From Planctomycetales bacterium (lineage in GTDB: Bacteria > Planctomycetota > Planctomycetia > Planctomycetales > Planctomycetaceae): 64,000 bases of DNA. The stretch is taken from contig JANQPT010000034.1 in the NCBI GenBank assembly GCA_028285345.1, positions 1 through 64,000 of the forward strand. Reading direction: 5' to 3'. The notes below the pieces were generated by a model. That model made no database searches. It saw only the letters and a list, made by a program, of their open reading frames with translations, and was not told where the DNA came from. Both the position numbers and the translations under genes were made by a program. Below are positions 46,371 through 55,501 of the stretch, one piece after another (the stretch's first letter is position 1; each line of letters starts with the position of its first letter).

Positions 46371-47033
46371 TTATCCGTTTTTGGTTGCGTATCCAATCTC
46401 GGCAAGATCATCCGCCAGTAGATCCAGCGTGACGTTGGCGTTTAAGGTGGATAATATTGCTTCCGTCAGTGGCTGATGTCTGTATACATATCGTACGGAT
46501 TCCAGCGGCATCGACGATTCGTAGTACGTGGCCGCAAACCTCGCATAACTCTCCGGGCGTCCGTCGAGAATCGACAGCAAATCACAGGAACCATCGGGGT
46601 CTTCTCCCCCAGGAAAGTCGATCGGACCGTGAGACCAAGCATCATCACCATAGCGACTCCAGATGCAAAACGTAACATCGCTCATCGAGAATGCGGGCTC
46701 GCTCAACGCGGGTGCGAATTCATTGGGGACGCCCTCGAACATGCCCGGCCAAACCTTCGGCGGTTGTGTCCGATAAGGGGTCATCGCACTCTCGTGCGCA
46801 AATCCTTTGAGGAGACAGCCCGCAGGGTTGAACAGCGCAAAGAAATCGTCGCCAGTGCCATTTCGCATCGAACCCAACTGTTCACACTCTGACCAATGAG
46901 CGTTGAACGAATAGAATCGGCGCTCCCATTGGGGCGACAGGATCGCATCGAGGACCGCCAGGGATTGCAACAGTGATTTTACCCGATCGATGCTTGGAAG
47001 TGCCGAGAGGTTTCGTGTTGAGATGCGTTGCAT
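46371..47033 (-). CDS. conserved protein of unknown function
   Basis: A 220-residue soluble protein without leader or membrane segments. Conserved-looking stretches include 'QWERRFYSFNAHWSECEQLG', 'MRNGTGDDFFALFNPAGCLL', 'WPGMFEGVPNEFAPALSEPA' and 'YVYRHQPLTEAILSTLNANV'. I have seen this style of sequence in uncharacterised proteins but cannot name a family or activity. The start is ATG 47033. It ends one base before the start of the membrane phosphatase gene. The next gene upstream (47085-47951) reads the same way, 51 bp away, so the three are probably co-transcribed. Confidence 0.75.
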   Translation of the reverse strand: MQRISTRNLSALPSIDRVKSLLQSLAVLDAILSPQWERRFYSFNAHWSECEQLGSMRNGTGDDFFALFNPAGCLLKGFAHESAMTPYRTQPPKVWPGMFEGVPNEFAPALSEPAFSMSDVTFCIWSRYGDDAWSHGPIDFPGGEDPDGSCDLLSILDGRPESYARFAATYYESSMPLESVRYVYRHQPLTEAILSTLNANVTLDLLADDLAEIGYATKNG

Positions 47034-47084
47034 ATCATAGAAGGGACTAAGGCGAACGTTTCAATTCTGGATGATCGGTTCGAA

Positions 47085-47951
47085 TCACGCAAGTTCTTCC
47101 GGGAGTTCGACCAACCGGCTCTTGCCGTATTGGGTTGCCGCCACGTCAAGTTGCCAGGCGACGTACTCCTCCCCGTCGAATCCCTGTCGTTCTTTAAACG
47201 AGATCGTCTCACCCGTCATGTATTCGGCGAAGGTTTGCATCAAAGTCATGGCCGGAATGAAAGCAGATTGCTGCAAATAAGCATCGATCGCGCTGCGGAG
47301 AACGGCGTACTCCGCGTTCTCTTTCACGCCGCCAAAATTCAGTGTCAGCTGCTTGCGGCTGATCCAGATTGGGTCGGTTTCTAATTCCGCCGGACAGGCC
47401 GATTGCCGCGCGAGCCATTGGGCGATATCGCTTGGTACGCCGCCGAGGCTGGGGGGCGAAATGATCGCCTGAATTGCCGCGCGGACGGCGTCATCGTGCC
47501 GATTGAGCCGTCGGTACTGACTGCAGAGCAGCGCCTGCGCTTCCGTATATTCGGGGAGCACACGCGCGGCCGTTTCCAGGCATTCAACGGCTGCGCCCAC
47601 GTTCTGGGACTTCAGATGTGAGCGCGCCGCCTGCAAGCATGCTAATGGAGAGAGAGGATCAAATTCGAGTGTGGGAGGCGTGTCGACCCATTCGTCATCG
47701 TCTTCCTCATCCAGTTGGACTGCCGCAAGAAAACGCTCCAAAGAGGAAAATGAGGGTAAGAATGCCCATGAATCATGCGCGATCTCGGCAACAATCGGAT
47801 CGCGATCTTCAAACCCGATCGGCCAGTAGAGACCGAACAAGTCTCCGTTGCCGTATTCGTGCTCCCAAAAAGGACAAAAGCCGAGTGGAGGATATCCGCA
47901 CGTTTCGATTGTGTAGAGAGAGATCGATTTGTACTCGGCGGGTAGCTTCAT
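47085..47951 (-). CDS. SMI1/KNR4-like and TPR-like protein, function unknown
   Basis: A 288-residue cytoplasmic protein. The first ~80 residues ('EYGNGDLFGLYWPIGFEDRD', 'VAEIAHDSWAFLPSFSSLER') resemble SUKH (SMI1/KNR4)-type domains, which occur in immunity and housekeeping proteins; this is a weak, pattern-based call. Residues ~105-165 read as one and a half TPR-like helical repeats ('CLQAARSHLKSQNVGAAVEC'). The final third has no recognised domain. It is first of a likely three-gene transcript ending in the membrane phosphatase. SUKH proteins often neutralise polymorphic toxins, but no toxin is adjacent. Confidence 0.7.
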   Translation of the reverse strand: MKLPAEYKSISLYTIETCGYPPLGFCPFWEHEYGNGDLFGLYWPIGFEDRDPIVAEIAHDSWAFLPSFSSLERFLAAVQLDEEDDDEWVDTPPTLEFDPLSPLACLQAARSHLKSQNVGAAVECLETAARVLPEYTEAQALLCSQYRRLNRHDDAVRAAIQAIISPPSLGGVPSDIAQWLARQSACPAELETDPIWISRKQLTLNFGGVKENAEYAVLRSAIDAYLQQSAFIPAMTLMQTFAEYMTGETISFKERQGFDGEEYVAWQLDVAATQYGKSRLVELPEELA

Positions 47952-48065
47952 CGATTGTTCCGGCTCGGTGCGCGAGGCGGCTACGTGTCGGGAATCTCAA
48001 TTGTCTCGATGTACCGCCTGATTTCCACCGGCAGTTCGGTCGTTTCAGCTGCTCAACTTTTCACG

Positions 48066-48599
48066 TCACTCTCCTGGCGACTTCTCACGACGAGCGATCG
48101 GTACCCCCTCCACCATGATCGGAACGGATTGATGATTCAGCGCTGCGAATTCCGAGGCATAGTCAAGTGAAGTGAACTCGTAATCAACGCTTTTCGAGAA
48201 AGCCGTGATATTGAACGGATGGGCGTAAGAGGCTTCGAAGAATATCTGTGGGAGAAGACAGACTAAGATCATGCCCATCATCGCCCAACGCTCCAGTTGT
48301 GGCGGGACGGCTCCTTTGAGATGCGGCCAGATCAGCCAGATTGCGAGGAGTGAGAATAAGATCGTCACAGACAGGCTTAGCAATCGGCGTCCGTGCAATT
48401 TCCAGCCACACGATTGGCAGGCCGGTGCTTTGACAACAAACGGCCTGCTGAACATCCAGAGCAACCACGTCCACCAGCCAATGGAACCAGTCATAACCCG
48501 TACGTAACTTCCGGGGCTAGGACTATTACAAACAACGCATCGGTCGGGAAAGACGGCAGGGTGGGACCGTGGCAATCTGATGTCAATGCTCTGCGCCAT
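48066..48599 (-). CDS. membrane protein with zinc-ribbon-like cysteines, function unknown
   Basis: A 177-residue protein. Two cysteine pairs, 'CVVCNSP' near residue 21 and 'CQSCGWK' near residue 61, could bind one zinc. Between and after them are hydrophobic segments ('WWTWLLWMFSRPF', 'LLSLSVTILFSLLAIWLIW', 'WAMMGMILVCLLPQIFF'). The C-terminal ~50 residues are soluble ('VDYEFTSLDYASEFAALN'). No family is recognised. It is on the same strand as, and 114 bp upstream of, the SUKH-like gene, so it could head that transcript. Confidence 0.72.
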   Translation of the reverse strand: MAQSIDIRLPRSHPAVFPDRCVVCNSPSPGSYVRVMTGSIGWWTWLLWMFSRPFVVKAPACQSCGWKLHGRRLLSLSVTILFSLLAIWLIWPHLKGAVPPQLERWAMMGMILVCLLPQIFFEASYAHPFNITAFSKSVDYEFTSLDYASEFAALNHQSVPIMVEGVPIARREKSPGE

Positions 48600-48684
48600 C
48601 GAGCCTAAGCTTCAGCAACTCAAACTGGGCGGGGCGTGTCAACGTCGCCTCGGCCGACCTGGGATTGATGTTGGGATGCAAAAA

Positions 48685-48756
48685 AGCGGGCGAAGGGGAT
48701 CGAACCCTCGACATTTAGCTTGGGAAGCTAACGCTCTACCACTGAGCTACGCCCGC
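48685..48756 (-). tRNA. tRNA-Gly (anticodon TCC)
   Basis: A 72-base cloverleaf on the minus strand. Acceptor GCGGGCG pairs with CGCCCGC. The D-arm is GCTC...GAGC, the anticodon loop is TTCCCAA with anticodon TCC between TTAGC and GCTAA, and the T-loop is TTCGATC. CCA is not encoded. A run of five T's follows the acceptor on the minus strand (starting with the discriminator) and may aid termination. Confidence 0.97.
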
Positions 48757-48885
48757 GGGGCCGCCGGTGGGCAGACTTCTCCCGCCAATTCTACCACCGG
48801 TCAGCGGCGAAATCGATAAGAATCGAAACGTGAAGTCGCGTTCACTTCAAGATTTCAACATCCAGAGGACGCCGAACTCTATTCG

Positions 48886-51800
48886 CTAGACGGCCAGGAG
48901 TTCCTCCAACGCATTAAGGTCGCCGAAGATCGCGGCGGTGCTGCCGAATTCGACGGCGCCGATGTCGACCGTGCCGCCACTGATGCGGTCAAAGCCCCGT
49001 TGGTCGGTGTCGGAGCTTGCATCGGCATTGCTGCCGGCGTTGATTGCGGCACTGCCGGATAGCAACGCGTGCGTTAAGGTGGGTCCGCCGTTGTCGGCCA
49101 GCGCGGCGGCGAGCACCGTGGCGGGGTCGATGTTGAGGATGTCGCCCGATGTACCAAACCCTGTGGCGGAACCGACGTCGCCGATCAGGTTATGGCCCAG
49201 CGACACGAATGCGCCGCGGACATCGTCGTCAGTGGTCGCCTGTCCGCCGGCGACGATCGTATTGACGAGTTGAACGGTGCCGGTCGAACTATTGAAGATG
49301 CCGCCGCCGAGCGATGCGCTGTTGAACGCGACTGTGACGTTTTCCAGATCGGTGACGTTGCGGAGCGTGTAGATGCCGCCTCCCGCACCCGTGGCGGTAT
49401 TCGTCGAGATGGTGCTGTTACCGATGCTCAATGTCGATCCGAAGAATGTTGACGAACCGGTATTGGCCACGCCGGCGCCGTTGGCCGCCGAGTTGAAGGC
49501 AATCGTGCTGTAGGTGATCGTCATCACGCTGTCGCGATTGTTGCGGATGCCGCCGCCCGATTGTCCGGCAGTGTTGCTCAGAATGCTGCTGGTCGTGATA
49601 TGTGCCGTTCCGGCCGGGTACGCGGTCGGGTCGGATCCGCTCCGGCCGGTATTGTCGATTCCGCCGCCGTTGCTGTCGGCGGAGTTGCCGCTGATCAGGC
49701 TGCCCGAGACGTTGATCGTTCCGGCCCAGTTGAAGATTCCGCCGCCATCGTCCGAGTCATTGCCGATAATCTCGCTGTTGACGACGTTCAGCACCGACTT
49801 TTCGTTCGTCAGTCCGCCACCCTCGTTGGTGGAGGAATTGTCCTCGATCAGGGTTCCCGTGACGGTCGTTGTGCTGCCGTCCATATTCGAAACGCCGCCC
49901 CCTTCATAAGCGGAGTTCCCCGTGAAGGTGCTGTCGGTGACGTTGGCGGAATTGAGGCTGCTGTGCAGACCGCCACCATGGTCGGCGGCGGTGTTGCTGG
50001 TAAAGGTCGACCCGGAGATCTCGGCATGTCCGAAGGGGAAGGCCACGTCGCCCACGTTGCCGAGGCCGCCGCCGTGCAGCGCCGTGTTGGTGACGAACTC
50101 GCTGTCCTCGACGGTCAGTTGTCCGTCGCGATTGTTATTGACACCCCCGCCGGAATTTCCGGCGGAGTTGCTTGTGAATGTGCTGCCGCTGATACTGGCA
50201 ATCCCGGCTGGATAAGCACCGGGGTCGTAGATTGTGTTTCCGGTGTTCTCGATGCCGCCGCCGTTTCCATCGGCGGAATTACTCGTGAAGTCGCTGGCCG
50301 TGACGTTGAGCGTGCCGGCCCAGTTGAAGATTCCGCCGCCGTCGCCCGATTCGTTTCCAATGATCTGGCTTTCGATAACGGTCAACTCGGAAAGCTCGTT
50401 GGTCAGACCGCCCCCCTCGTTCACGGACGAATTATTCTGAATCAGACTGCCGCTGACGGTGGTCTCGCTGCCGTTCATGTTGGCAATGCCGCCCCCTTCA
50501 TGGGCGGAGTTTCCAGTGAAGGTGCTGCCCGTAATCAGCGCGGAATTGAGGCTGCTGATCATTCCGCCGCCGTGGTCATCGGCGGTGTTGTTGGAGAAGG
50601 TCGATCCGGAAATCTCGGCATGCCCCGCGCTGAATGTCGTGCTGCCGACGTTGCCGATGCCGCCGCCGTGCAACGCCGAGTTGGAGATGAAATCACTGTC
50701 GTCGACGTCGAGCTGGCCGTCGCGGTTGTTGTTGACGCCGCCTCCCGTTGACCCGGCTGTGTTGCTGGTGAAGGTGGTGCCGCTGATATTCGCAATACCC
50801 GCCGGGTAAGCTCCCGGATCGTTGATCGTATTCCCGGTATTCTCGATTCCGCCGCCCTGTCCGTCAGCGGAATTGCTGGTGAACGTGCTGCCAGTGACGT
50901 TAATTGTGCCGGCCCAGTTAAACAGCCCGCCGCCGTCCCCAGAGTGATTGTTGATGAACTGCGTGTCGTCGACATGCAGCAACGACAATTCGTTGGTGAT
51001 CCCGCCCCCTTCGTTCGTCGAGCTGTTGTTTTGGAACAGGCTTCCCGACACAGAGGACTCGCCCGCCTCTAAGTTGGCAACGCCTCCGCCTTCATAGGCC
51101 GTGTTGCCCAGAAACGTGCTGTCGATGATCTCGACGGAGTTGAGATAGGTAACGACTCCACCGCCGTGGTCGTCAGCCGTGTTGCTGGTGAATGTCGATC
51201 CGGTAATCGTAACGTGGCCAAAGTCAAACGCTGGGTCACCTTGGTTGGAAATCGCGCCACCGTCGACGGAGCTGTTGTCCGTAAACTGGCTGTTTTCAAC
51301 GGTCAACTGTCCATCCCGCAGATTGCTGATACCGCCGCCTTGATCGCCAGCCGTGTTGCCGGTGAAGGTGCTGCCGGAGACATTCATCACGCCGGCCGGA
51401 TAGGCGCCGGGGTCAAAGATGGTGTTGCCGGTATTTTCAATACCCCCGCCGTTGCGGCCTGCGCTGTTGTCGATGAACTGCGTGCTGGTGACGTTGACCG
51501 TACCGGCCCAGTTGAATATTCCACCGCCGTCGTCAACGGTTTCGTTTCCAATTAGGCGGCTATTGTGGAGATTCAAAGTGGTCAGTTCGTTGGCGATTCC
51601 GCCGCCGACATGATCAGACGAATTGTTCGTGATCAGGCTGTTGCTGACGTTCATTTCGCCGCCGTGAAAGTTCCCGATTCCGCCGGCCTCATCGACAGCT
51701 GTATTATTGATGAACGTGCTGGCAGTGATGCTCACATTGTCATACTCGTTGAGCAAGCCGCCGCCGATTGAGCTTGCGGAGTTCCCCTCGACTCGAGTCG

Positions 51801-53184
51801 CCACCAAGCTGACGACATTGGCTGCGGTTTCTTCGTCGCCCAGGCTGGCGATGCCGCCCCCGTAGGTCGCGGTATTGTTCAAGATTGTGCTGCCCACGAC
51901 CGCGAGCGTGCCGTGGTTGTCGATTCCACCCCCGGCGTTGCTCGCCGCGTTGTCTCGAATTACCGAATCTCCAATCGTCAAGATCGAGTCGGTGTCGTTC
52001 CAGATTCCGCCGCCGTCGTCTGCAGATCCGTTTTGCACGGTGACGTCAAACAGGCTCAGCGAGGCATCACCGTGAACCTGAAATACGCGGTCAAGATCCG
52101 CCGCGTCAATCACGGTCACGTTGGAATTGACGCCCACAATCAATACGTCGTCGGTAATATCCAGGTCACCCGTCGCCGCAGCGTCTTCGCCGGCACCGGC
52201 GATACTGAATTGATAGGTGGCCGCATCCAAGATGATCACATTCGCGCCGGCGAGTGCATTGGCCTCCATGACAGCGGCGCGGAGCGACGTATTGCCGTTG
52301 GCATCGGCTGCGATACCGTCACCCAAATTGGCATCGACGGTATCGTCAGTGGTATTGACCACAAAATGACTCGCGGTGACTTCGTCCCCAAAATCGACAT
52401 TCAACTGTCCGATGTCGCTGAAATTGAAACTGCCGTCACCGTTGATGTCGGCTGTGGGATCCCAGTCAGGATCGTTTTCGTCCATGCCGAACACGGTATT
52501 GATCATGCCCAAGTCGGCGAAATTGACAGTGCCGTCGTAATTCAGGTCGGCGGCGCTGGTGACTTCCGCCTGCAGTTGGACGTCGGCATCCGGCAGATTG
52601 GCGGCGTCGCTGTAAATGACCAACCCATCGTGCTGATAAAAGCTCGCCATCGGATCCCCACCAACGAGCGACGCCGCGCCGAAGGAGGGAGGCTGACTGG
52701 TCGACTGCGCGTCGAAGACGAGATTGATCCGCAAGGTCTCTCCGGCGGCAAGCACGATATCGTCTGCGGAATCGGATGTGAGCGAGACGTCGGTTGTGAC
52801 GCCGGGGGCGTTGATTTCGATCTCGAACAGCGTGAGCGGAGTGTCGCCGGTATTGGTGATCTCGACGTAATGCAACGAGTCGGCGAAGCCGGGCCGCACC
52901 CAGTTGCTGTCGTCTGCGCCGTCACGGAACTGCGAAAGTGCGGTCGTAAATTGGATGCGTGCATCATCCGCTGAGCCGGAATTGTCGGACAGCGTCAGAA
53001 TCGGCCCGCTTTGTTGCGCTGCAGAAAAGGAATCGGCAAGCCCTTCAACGGTACTCGCAGAGAGCACGACCTTATCCTCCAGAGTTTCGAAAGCGGGGCG
53101 AAACTGAAATTTCCGCCGGCGATCAAGTTGGATGGATCGGCTGGAGTGCTGCTTGTCACGATTCGGCCCGCGCGAAGTCTTCAT
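48886..53184 (-). CDS. giant secreted dockerin/beta-helix repeat protein
   Basis: A 1432-residue exported protein. Its N-terminus has the planctomycete sorting pattern 'FRPAFETLEDKVVLSAS' (about 28-44) rather than a classic leader. A beta-sandwich region (~60-205) and two calcium-binding dockerin-type loops follow ('DLNYDGTVNFADLGMIN', 'DINGDGSFNFSDIGQLN'). Near residue 290 is a CSLREA-like segment ('GNTSLRAAVMEANALAG'), and from there to the end a right-handed beta-helix is built of 'STFTSN...GGGI' units. Four ~198-residue long repeats are visible, detectable at DNA level as a ~594-bp period. The 'FTSN/GGG' rhythm resembles chlamydial Pmp repeats. The likely role is adhesion or surface structure. 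The gene is monocistronic. Confidence 0.9.
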   Translation of the reverse strand: MKTSRGPNRDKQHSSRSIQLDRRRKFQFRPAFETLEDKVVLSASTVEGLADSFSAAQQSGPILTLSDNSGSADDARIQFTTALSQFRDGADDSNWVRPGFADSLHYVEITNTGDTPLTLFEIEINAPGVTTDVSLTSDSADDIVLAAGETLRINLVFDAQSTSQPPSFGAASLVGGDPMASFYQHDGLVIYSDAANLPDADVQLQAEVTSAADLNYDGTVNFADLGMINTVFGMDENDPDWDPTADINGDGSFNFSDIGQLNVDFGDEVTASHFVVNTTDDTVDANLGDGIAADANGNTSLRAAVMEANALAGANVIILDAATYQFSIAGAGEDAAATGDLDITDDVLIVGVNSNVTVIDAADLDRVFQVHGDASLSLFDVTVQNGSADDGGGIWNDTDSILTIGDSVIRDNAASNAGGGIDNHGTLAVVGSTILNNTATYGGGIASLGDEETAANVVSLVATRVEGNSASSIGGGLLNEYDNVSITASTFINNTAVDEAGGIGNFHGGEMNVSNSLITNNSSDHVGGGIANELTTLNLHNSRLIGNETVDDGGGIFNWAGTVNVTSTQFIDNSAGRNGGGIENTGNTIFDPGAYPAGVMNVSGSTFTGNTAGDQGGGISNLRDGQLTVENSQFTDNSSVDGGAISNQGDPAFDFGHVTITGSTFTSNTADDHGGGVVTYLNSVEIIDSTFLGNTAYEGGGVANLEAGESSVSGSLFQNNSSTNEGGGITNELSLLHVDDTQFINNHSGDGGGLFNWAGTINVTGSTFTSNSADGQGGGIENTGNTINDPGAYPAGIANISGTTFTSNTAGSTGGGVNNNRDGQLDVDDSDFISNSALHGGGIGNVGSTTFSAGHAEISGSTFSNNTADDHGGGMISSLNSALITGSTFTGNSAHEGGGIANMNGSETTVSGSLIQNNSSVNEGGGLTNELSELTVIESQIIGNESGDGGGIFNWAGTLNVTASDFTSNSADGNGGGIENTGNTIYDPGAYPAGIASISGSTFTSNSAGNSGGGVNNNRDGQLTVEDSEFVTNTALHGGGLGNVGDVAFPFGHAEISGSTFTSNTAADHGGGLHSSLNSANVTDSTFTGNSAYEGGGVSNMDGSTTTVTGTLIEDNSSTNEGGGLTNEKSVLNVVNSEIIGNDSDDGGGIFNWAGTINVSGSLISGNSADSNGGGIDNTGRSGSDPTAYPAGTAHITTSSILSNTAGQSGGGIRNNRDSVMTITYSTIAFNSAANGAGVANTGSSTFFGSTLSIGNSTISTNTATGAGGGIYTLRNVTDLENVTVAFNSASLGGGIFNSSTGTVQLVNTIVAGGQATTDDDVRGAFVSLGHNLIGDVGSATGFGTSGDILNIDPATVLAAALADNGGPTLTHALLSGSAAINAGSNADASSDTDQRGFDRISGGTVDIGAVEFGSTAAIFGDLNALEELLAV
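49600..51990 (-). repeat. tandem ~594-bp coding repeats
   Basis: The segment encoding 'DPGAYPAG' recurs near 49612, 50203, 50797 and 51391, with spacings of 591, 594 and 594 bp. Each unit codes for about 198 residues of the beta-helix protein. Units are similar but not identical, so the duplication is not very recent. Confidence 0.8.
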
Positions 53185-53508
53185 GCGAAGTTCCCTTCTT
53201 CCATGTCAGTTGGTGGCGGATCGACTAGAGCATCGATCACCAGAGAAACCAATAAACTCGAAGTGGAGTGGAGACTGCTACAAAACGAGCGACTCGGGCG
53301 ATATAGGCAACCACGTACTATACGAATTGTCTGAAAACACGTCAACGAAGATGGATGCATTCTCAGGCCGATGACCCGCATTGCGGTTGGACGTGCCGGC
53401 AGGGGCGCGTTAAAACTCTGCATGACGGTCGAACACGAAACCGGACGGACGAGGAATGCGTTCCTCAATTCACGTCTTGCCCGAAACATTGCCGGCAACG
53501 ATTAACCC
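53185..53508. other. divergent intergenic region
   Basis: These 324 bp lie between the giant beta-helix gene and the DUF21-CBS gene, which read apart. Promoters for both must lie here. No supported gene, repeat or clear promoter was identified. Confidence 0.6.
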
Positions 53509-54480
53509 ATGATCGAACTCATTCTGTACATCACGGTCTTCATCTTACTTTCCGGACTCATGGCCATGGTGGATGCCGCCGTGCTCAGTGTCTCGCGCGC
53601 GGAAGTTGAGGAAATGGTCCTCGCCAAACAATGGGGAGCCGGAGCGCTGCGGAGTCTCGTGCAGCGAATTACTCGCGCAGTGGTCGTGATCGTGTTAATC
53701 ACCAATTCGATTAACATTCTCGGTCCCATCTTGGCGGGCAACAAGGCGATCGCGCTTTACGGCGACAAGGTCATCGGCGTGATTACCGTCATTCTGACGC
53801 TGGGGACAATTCTCTTTTCAGAAATCATTCCCAAGTCGTTGGGAACGCACTATGCGCCGCAGATCGCCCGGTATTCTGCACCGACAATTCGAGTATTGAC
53901 GCTCGTGCTGTTTCCGCTCGTCGTCGGACTCGAGTGGATATCGAATCTGCTGAAGAGCGGCGAACGGCCAATCGGAACCGAACCGCAAATCCGCTCGCTC
54001 GTCAATATCGGCAGCCGCGCCGGCCTTATCGAAACCGACGAGAGCCAACTCATCCACCGCGCTTTTATTCTCAACGACCGAACGGCCGCCGACCTCATGA
54101 CTCCCGCGACTGAAGTCGTCGGAGTCGATGCCGACGCCACAGTACAGCAAGCGGCCCGGCAGGCAAATCGGCAGCCGTTTTCGCGCTTCCCCGTATTTGG
54201 CGAGCACATGCATGACGTCCGAGGGATGATCCTCGCGCGTGACCTGTTGGAGGCGCTGAGTGTGGGGCGCGGCGACGAATCGATCTCATCGATCGTCTTG
54301 CCGGCGCTGACCGTCGAGGCCGACATGCGGTCCGATGAATTGCTGGTGCTATTCCGGGACAAGCACGTGCACATGGCGGTCGTGCTTCAAAACGGAAAAA
54401 CAGTGGGGCTGGTCACGCTCGAAGACGTGCTGGAACAATTGGTCGGCAAGATTGTGGATGAAAAAGATCCTCCTGCCTGA
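53509..54480 (+). CDS. CNNM-like DUF21/CBS-domain membrane protein
   Basis: A 323-residue protein. The DUF21 membrane domain (1-150) has 'SGLMAMVDAAVLSVSRAEVE', the family's 'LGTILFSEIIPKSLGTHYA' and three to four hydrophobic segments. Two CBS motifs follow at about 195-320, with 'DLMTPATEVVGVDADATVQ' and 'HMAVVLQNGKTVGLVTLEDV'. The CorC/HlyC C-terminal domain of larger relatives is absent. CNNM/CorB proteins export or sense Mg2+ through the CBS pair binding ATP. The 3' end of the gene overlaps the terminator of the convergent downstream gene. Confidence 0.92.
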   Translation: MIELILYITVFILLSGLMAMVDAAVLSVSRAEVEEMVLAKQWGAGALRSLVQRITRAVVVIVLITNSINILGPILAGNKAIALYGDKVIGVITVILTLGTILFSEIIPKSLGTHYAPQIARYSAPTIRVLTLVLFPLVVGLEWISNLLKSGERPIGTEPQIRSLVNIGSRAGLIETDESQLIHRAFILNDRTAADLMTPATEVVGVDADATVQQAARQANRQPFSRFPVFGEHMHDVRGMILARDLLEALSVGRGDESISSIVLPALTVEADMRSDELLVLFRDKHVHMAVVLQNGKTVGLVTLEDVLEQLVGKIVDEKDPPA

Positions 54481-54509
54481 CCGTTCAGGCACGGCCGAGC
54501 AGGAGGATC
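54461..54509 (-). terminator. Rho-independent terminator
   Basis: A perfect eleven-pair stem (GATCCTCCTGC 54466-54476 with GCAGGAGGATC 54499-54509) is followed on the minus strand by five T's (54465-54461). It serves the leftward gene ending at 54529 and overlaps the last codons of the DUF21-CBS gene. The hairpin may also act on the plus strand, though without a T-tract. Confidence 0.85.
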
Positions 54510-54528
54510 ATGGTCAGCAATCGGGTCG

Positions 54529-55329
54529 TTACTTCTCTTCCTTTTTCGCCGCGTCTTTTTTCTTCTTCTTAGCTTCGAGTTTTCCGGTGACCGGCAAGTC
54601 TCCCGCCTGGCCGCCGAAATCGACTTCGATATCTCCGGCCAATTTTTGGCCGCGCGGAAGCACGTTGTATTTCGCGGTTAACGAATTGCCGTTGATGTCG
54701 CCGCTGACCGTGAACTTCAAGCGGTTGTCCTTGACCGCGATTTCAGCCACTTTAAATTCCCAATCGGGATTGCCCGCTTGATATTCACCGCTCAGCTTCT
54801 TTTTGTCGTCGAGATTCAACTTGATCTGCGGCATGAGCACATTTCCGTCAGGCAGTTCAATTCGCAGCTTCCAAGTGCCGACGACATCCTCGGCCTTGAG
54901 ACTCCGTTTTGCGCTCCAATCGAAATCGCCCGAGTCATCAGCGGTCTCCCACATGATCGTGCCATCGACCCCATCACCTTTGATCTGACCTTCAAATGTC
55001 ACCTCGATCTCTCGGCCTTCACGTTCGAATTTAAATCCGAAGGAGACCTGATCCTGATTCACTTTGCCGTCGGCGATTTCTACCGGATCCATATGCCCCT
55101 TAAACGTGCCGGTCAGCTTTTTGCCGTCGTAATTCAACTTCAAGACGGCGTTGACCGTCTCGCCGCCCATTTCATAGTCCCACCGCCAGGTTCCGGAGGG
55201 ATCAACTGCTTTCTTGGCGGTCTTCTCTTTTGCCGCCGCTTCCTCCGCCGCGAATGCGGGCTGGCAGAATATCAGCGCCGCGGCCAAGCCGAGAATGCCG
55301 ACAGAAACAGGTCGATTCAGTGCATACAT
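54529..55329 (-). CDS. secreted protein with two beta-rich repeats
   Basis: A 266-residue exported protein. A leader peptide ('VGILGLAAALIFCQPAFA') is followed by a Lys/Ala-rich linker and two homologous halves. Each opens with a Gly-Thr-Trp motif ('DPSGTWRWDYEMGGE' and 'VVGTWKLRIELPDGN') and continues with 'KLTGTFKG'/'KLSGEYQAG'-type beta strands. It resembles small lipocalin- or avidin-like barrels. The C-terminus is very lysine-rich ('EAKKKKKDAAKKEEK'). Similar proteins are common in Planctomycetes without known function. A strong terminator lies just downstream. Confidence 0.82.
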   Translation of the reverse strand: MYALNRPVSVGILGLAAALIFCQPAFAAEEAAAKEKTAKKAVDPSGTWRWDYEMGGETVNAVLKLNYDGKKLTGTFKGHMDPVEIADGKVNQDQVSFGFKFEREGREIEVTFEGQIKGDGVDGTIMWETADDSGDFDWSAKRSLKAEDVVGTWKLRIELPDGNVLMPQIKLNLDDKKKLSGEYQAGNPDWEFKVAEIAVKDNRLKFTVSGDINGNSLTAKYNVLPRGQKLAGDIEVDFGGQAGDLPVTGKLEAKKKKKDAAKKEEK

Positions 55330-55501
55330 GGGGAAATCCTCAAGAATTGAAAGATGACGTTGATGAGTTCACTGCGGACCGCATCCGCAGGATCGCTTCC
55401 TTTTTTCTAACGCTGATCGGGCACAAATTCAACCAAATTCTACGGCGCCGTGGCGCAATGCCTCGGTCGGGCATCAGTCTCGTGCCGGCGCCCTGACAGG
55501 C

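Noticed and set aside
49561-50751. A 396-residue plus-strand open frame
   Set aside because: It lies antisense to the giant beta-helix gene and is composed of shadows of its repeats. No start signal or family features.
51913-52974. A 353-residue plus-strand open frame
   Set aside because: Antisense shadow of the same protein; high-GC coding DNA leaves long antisense frames open.
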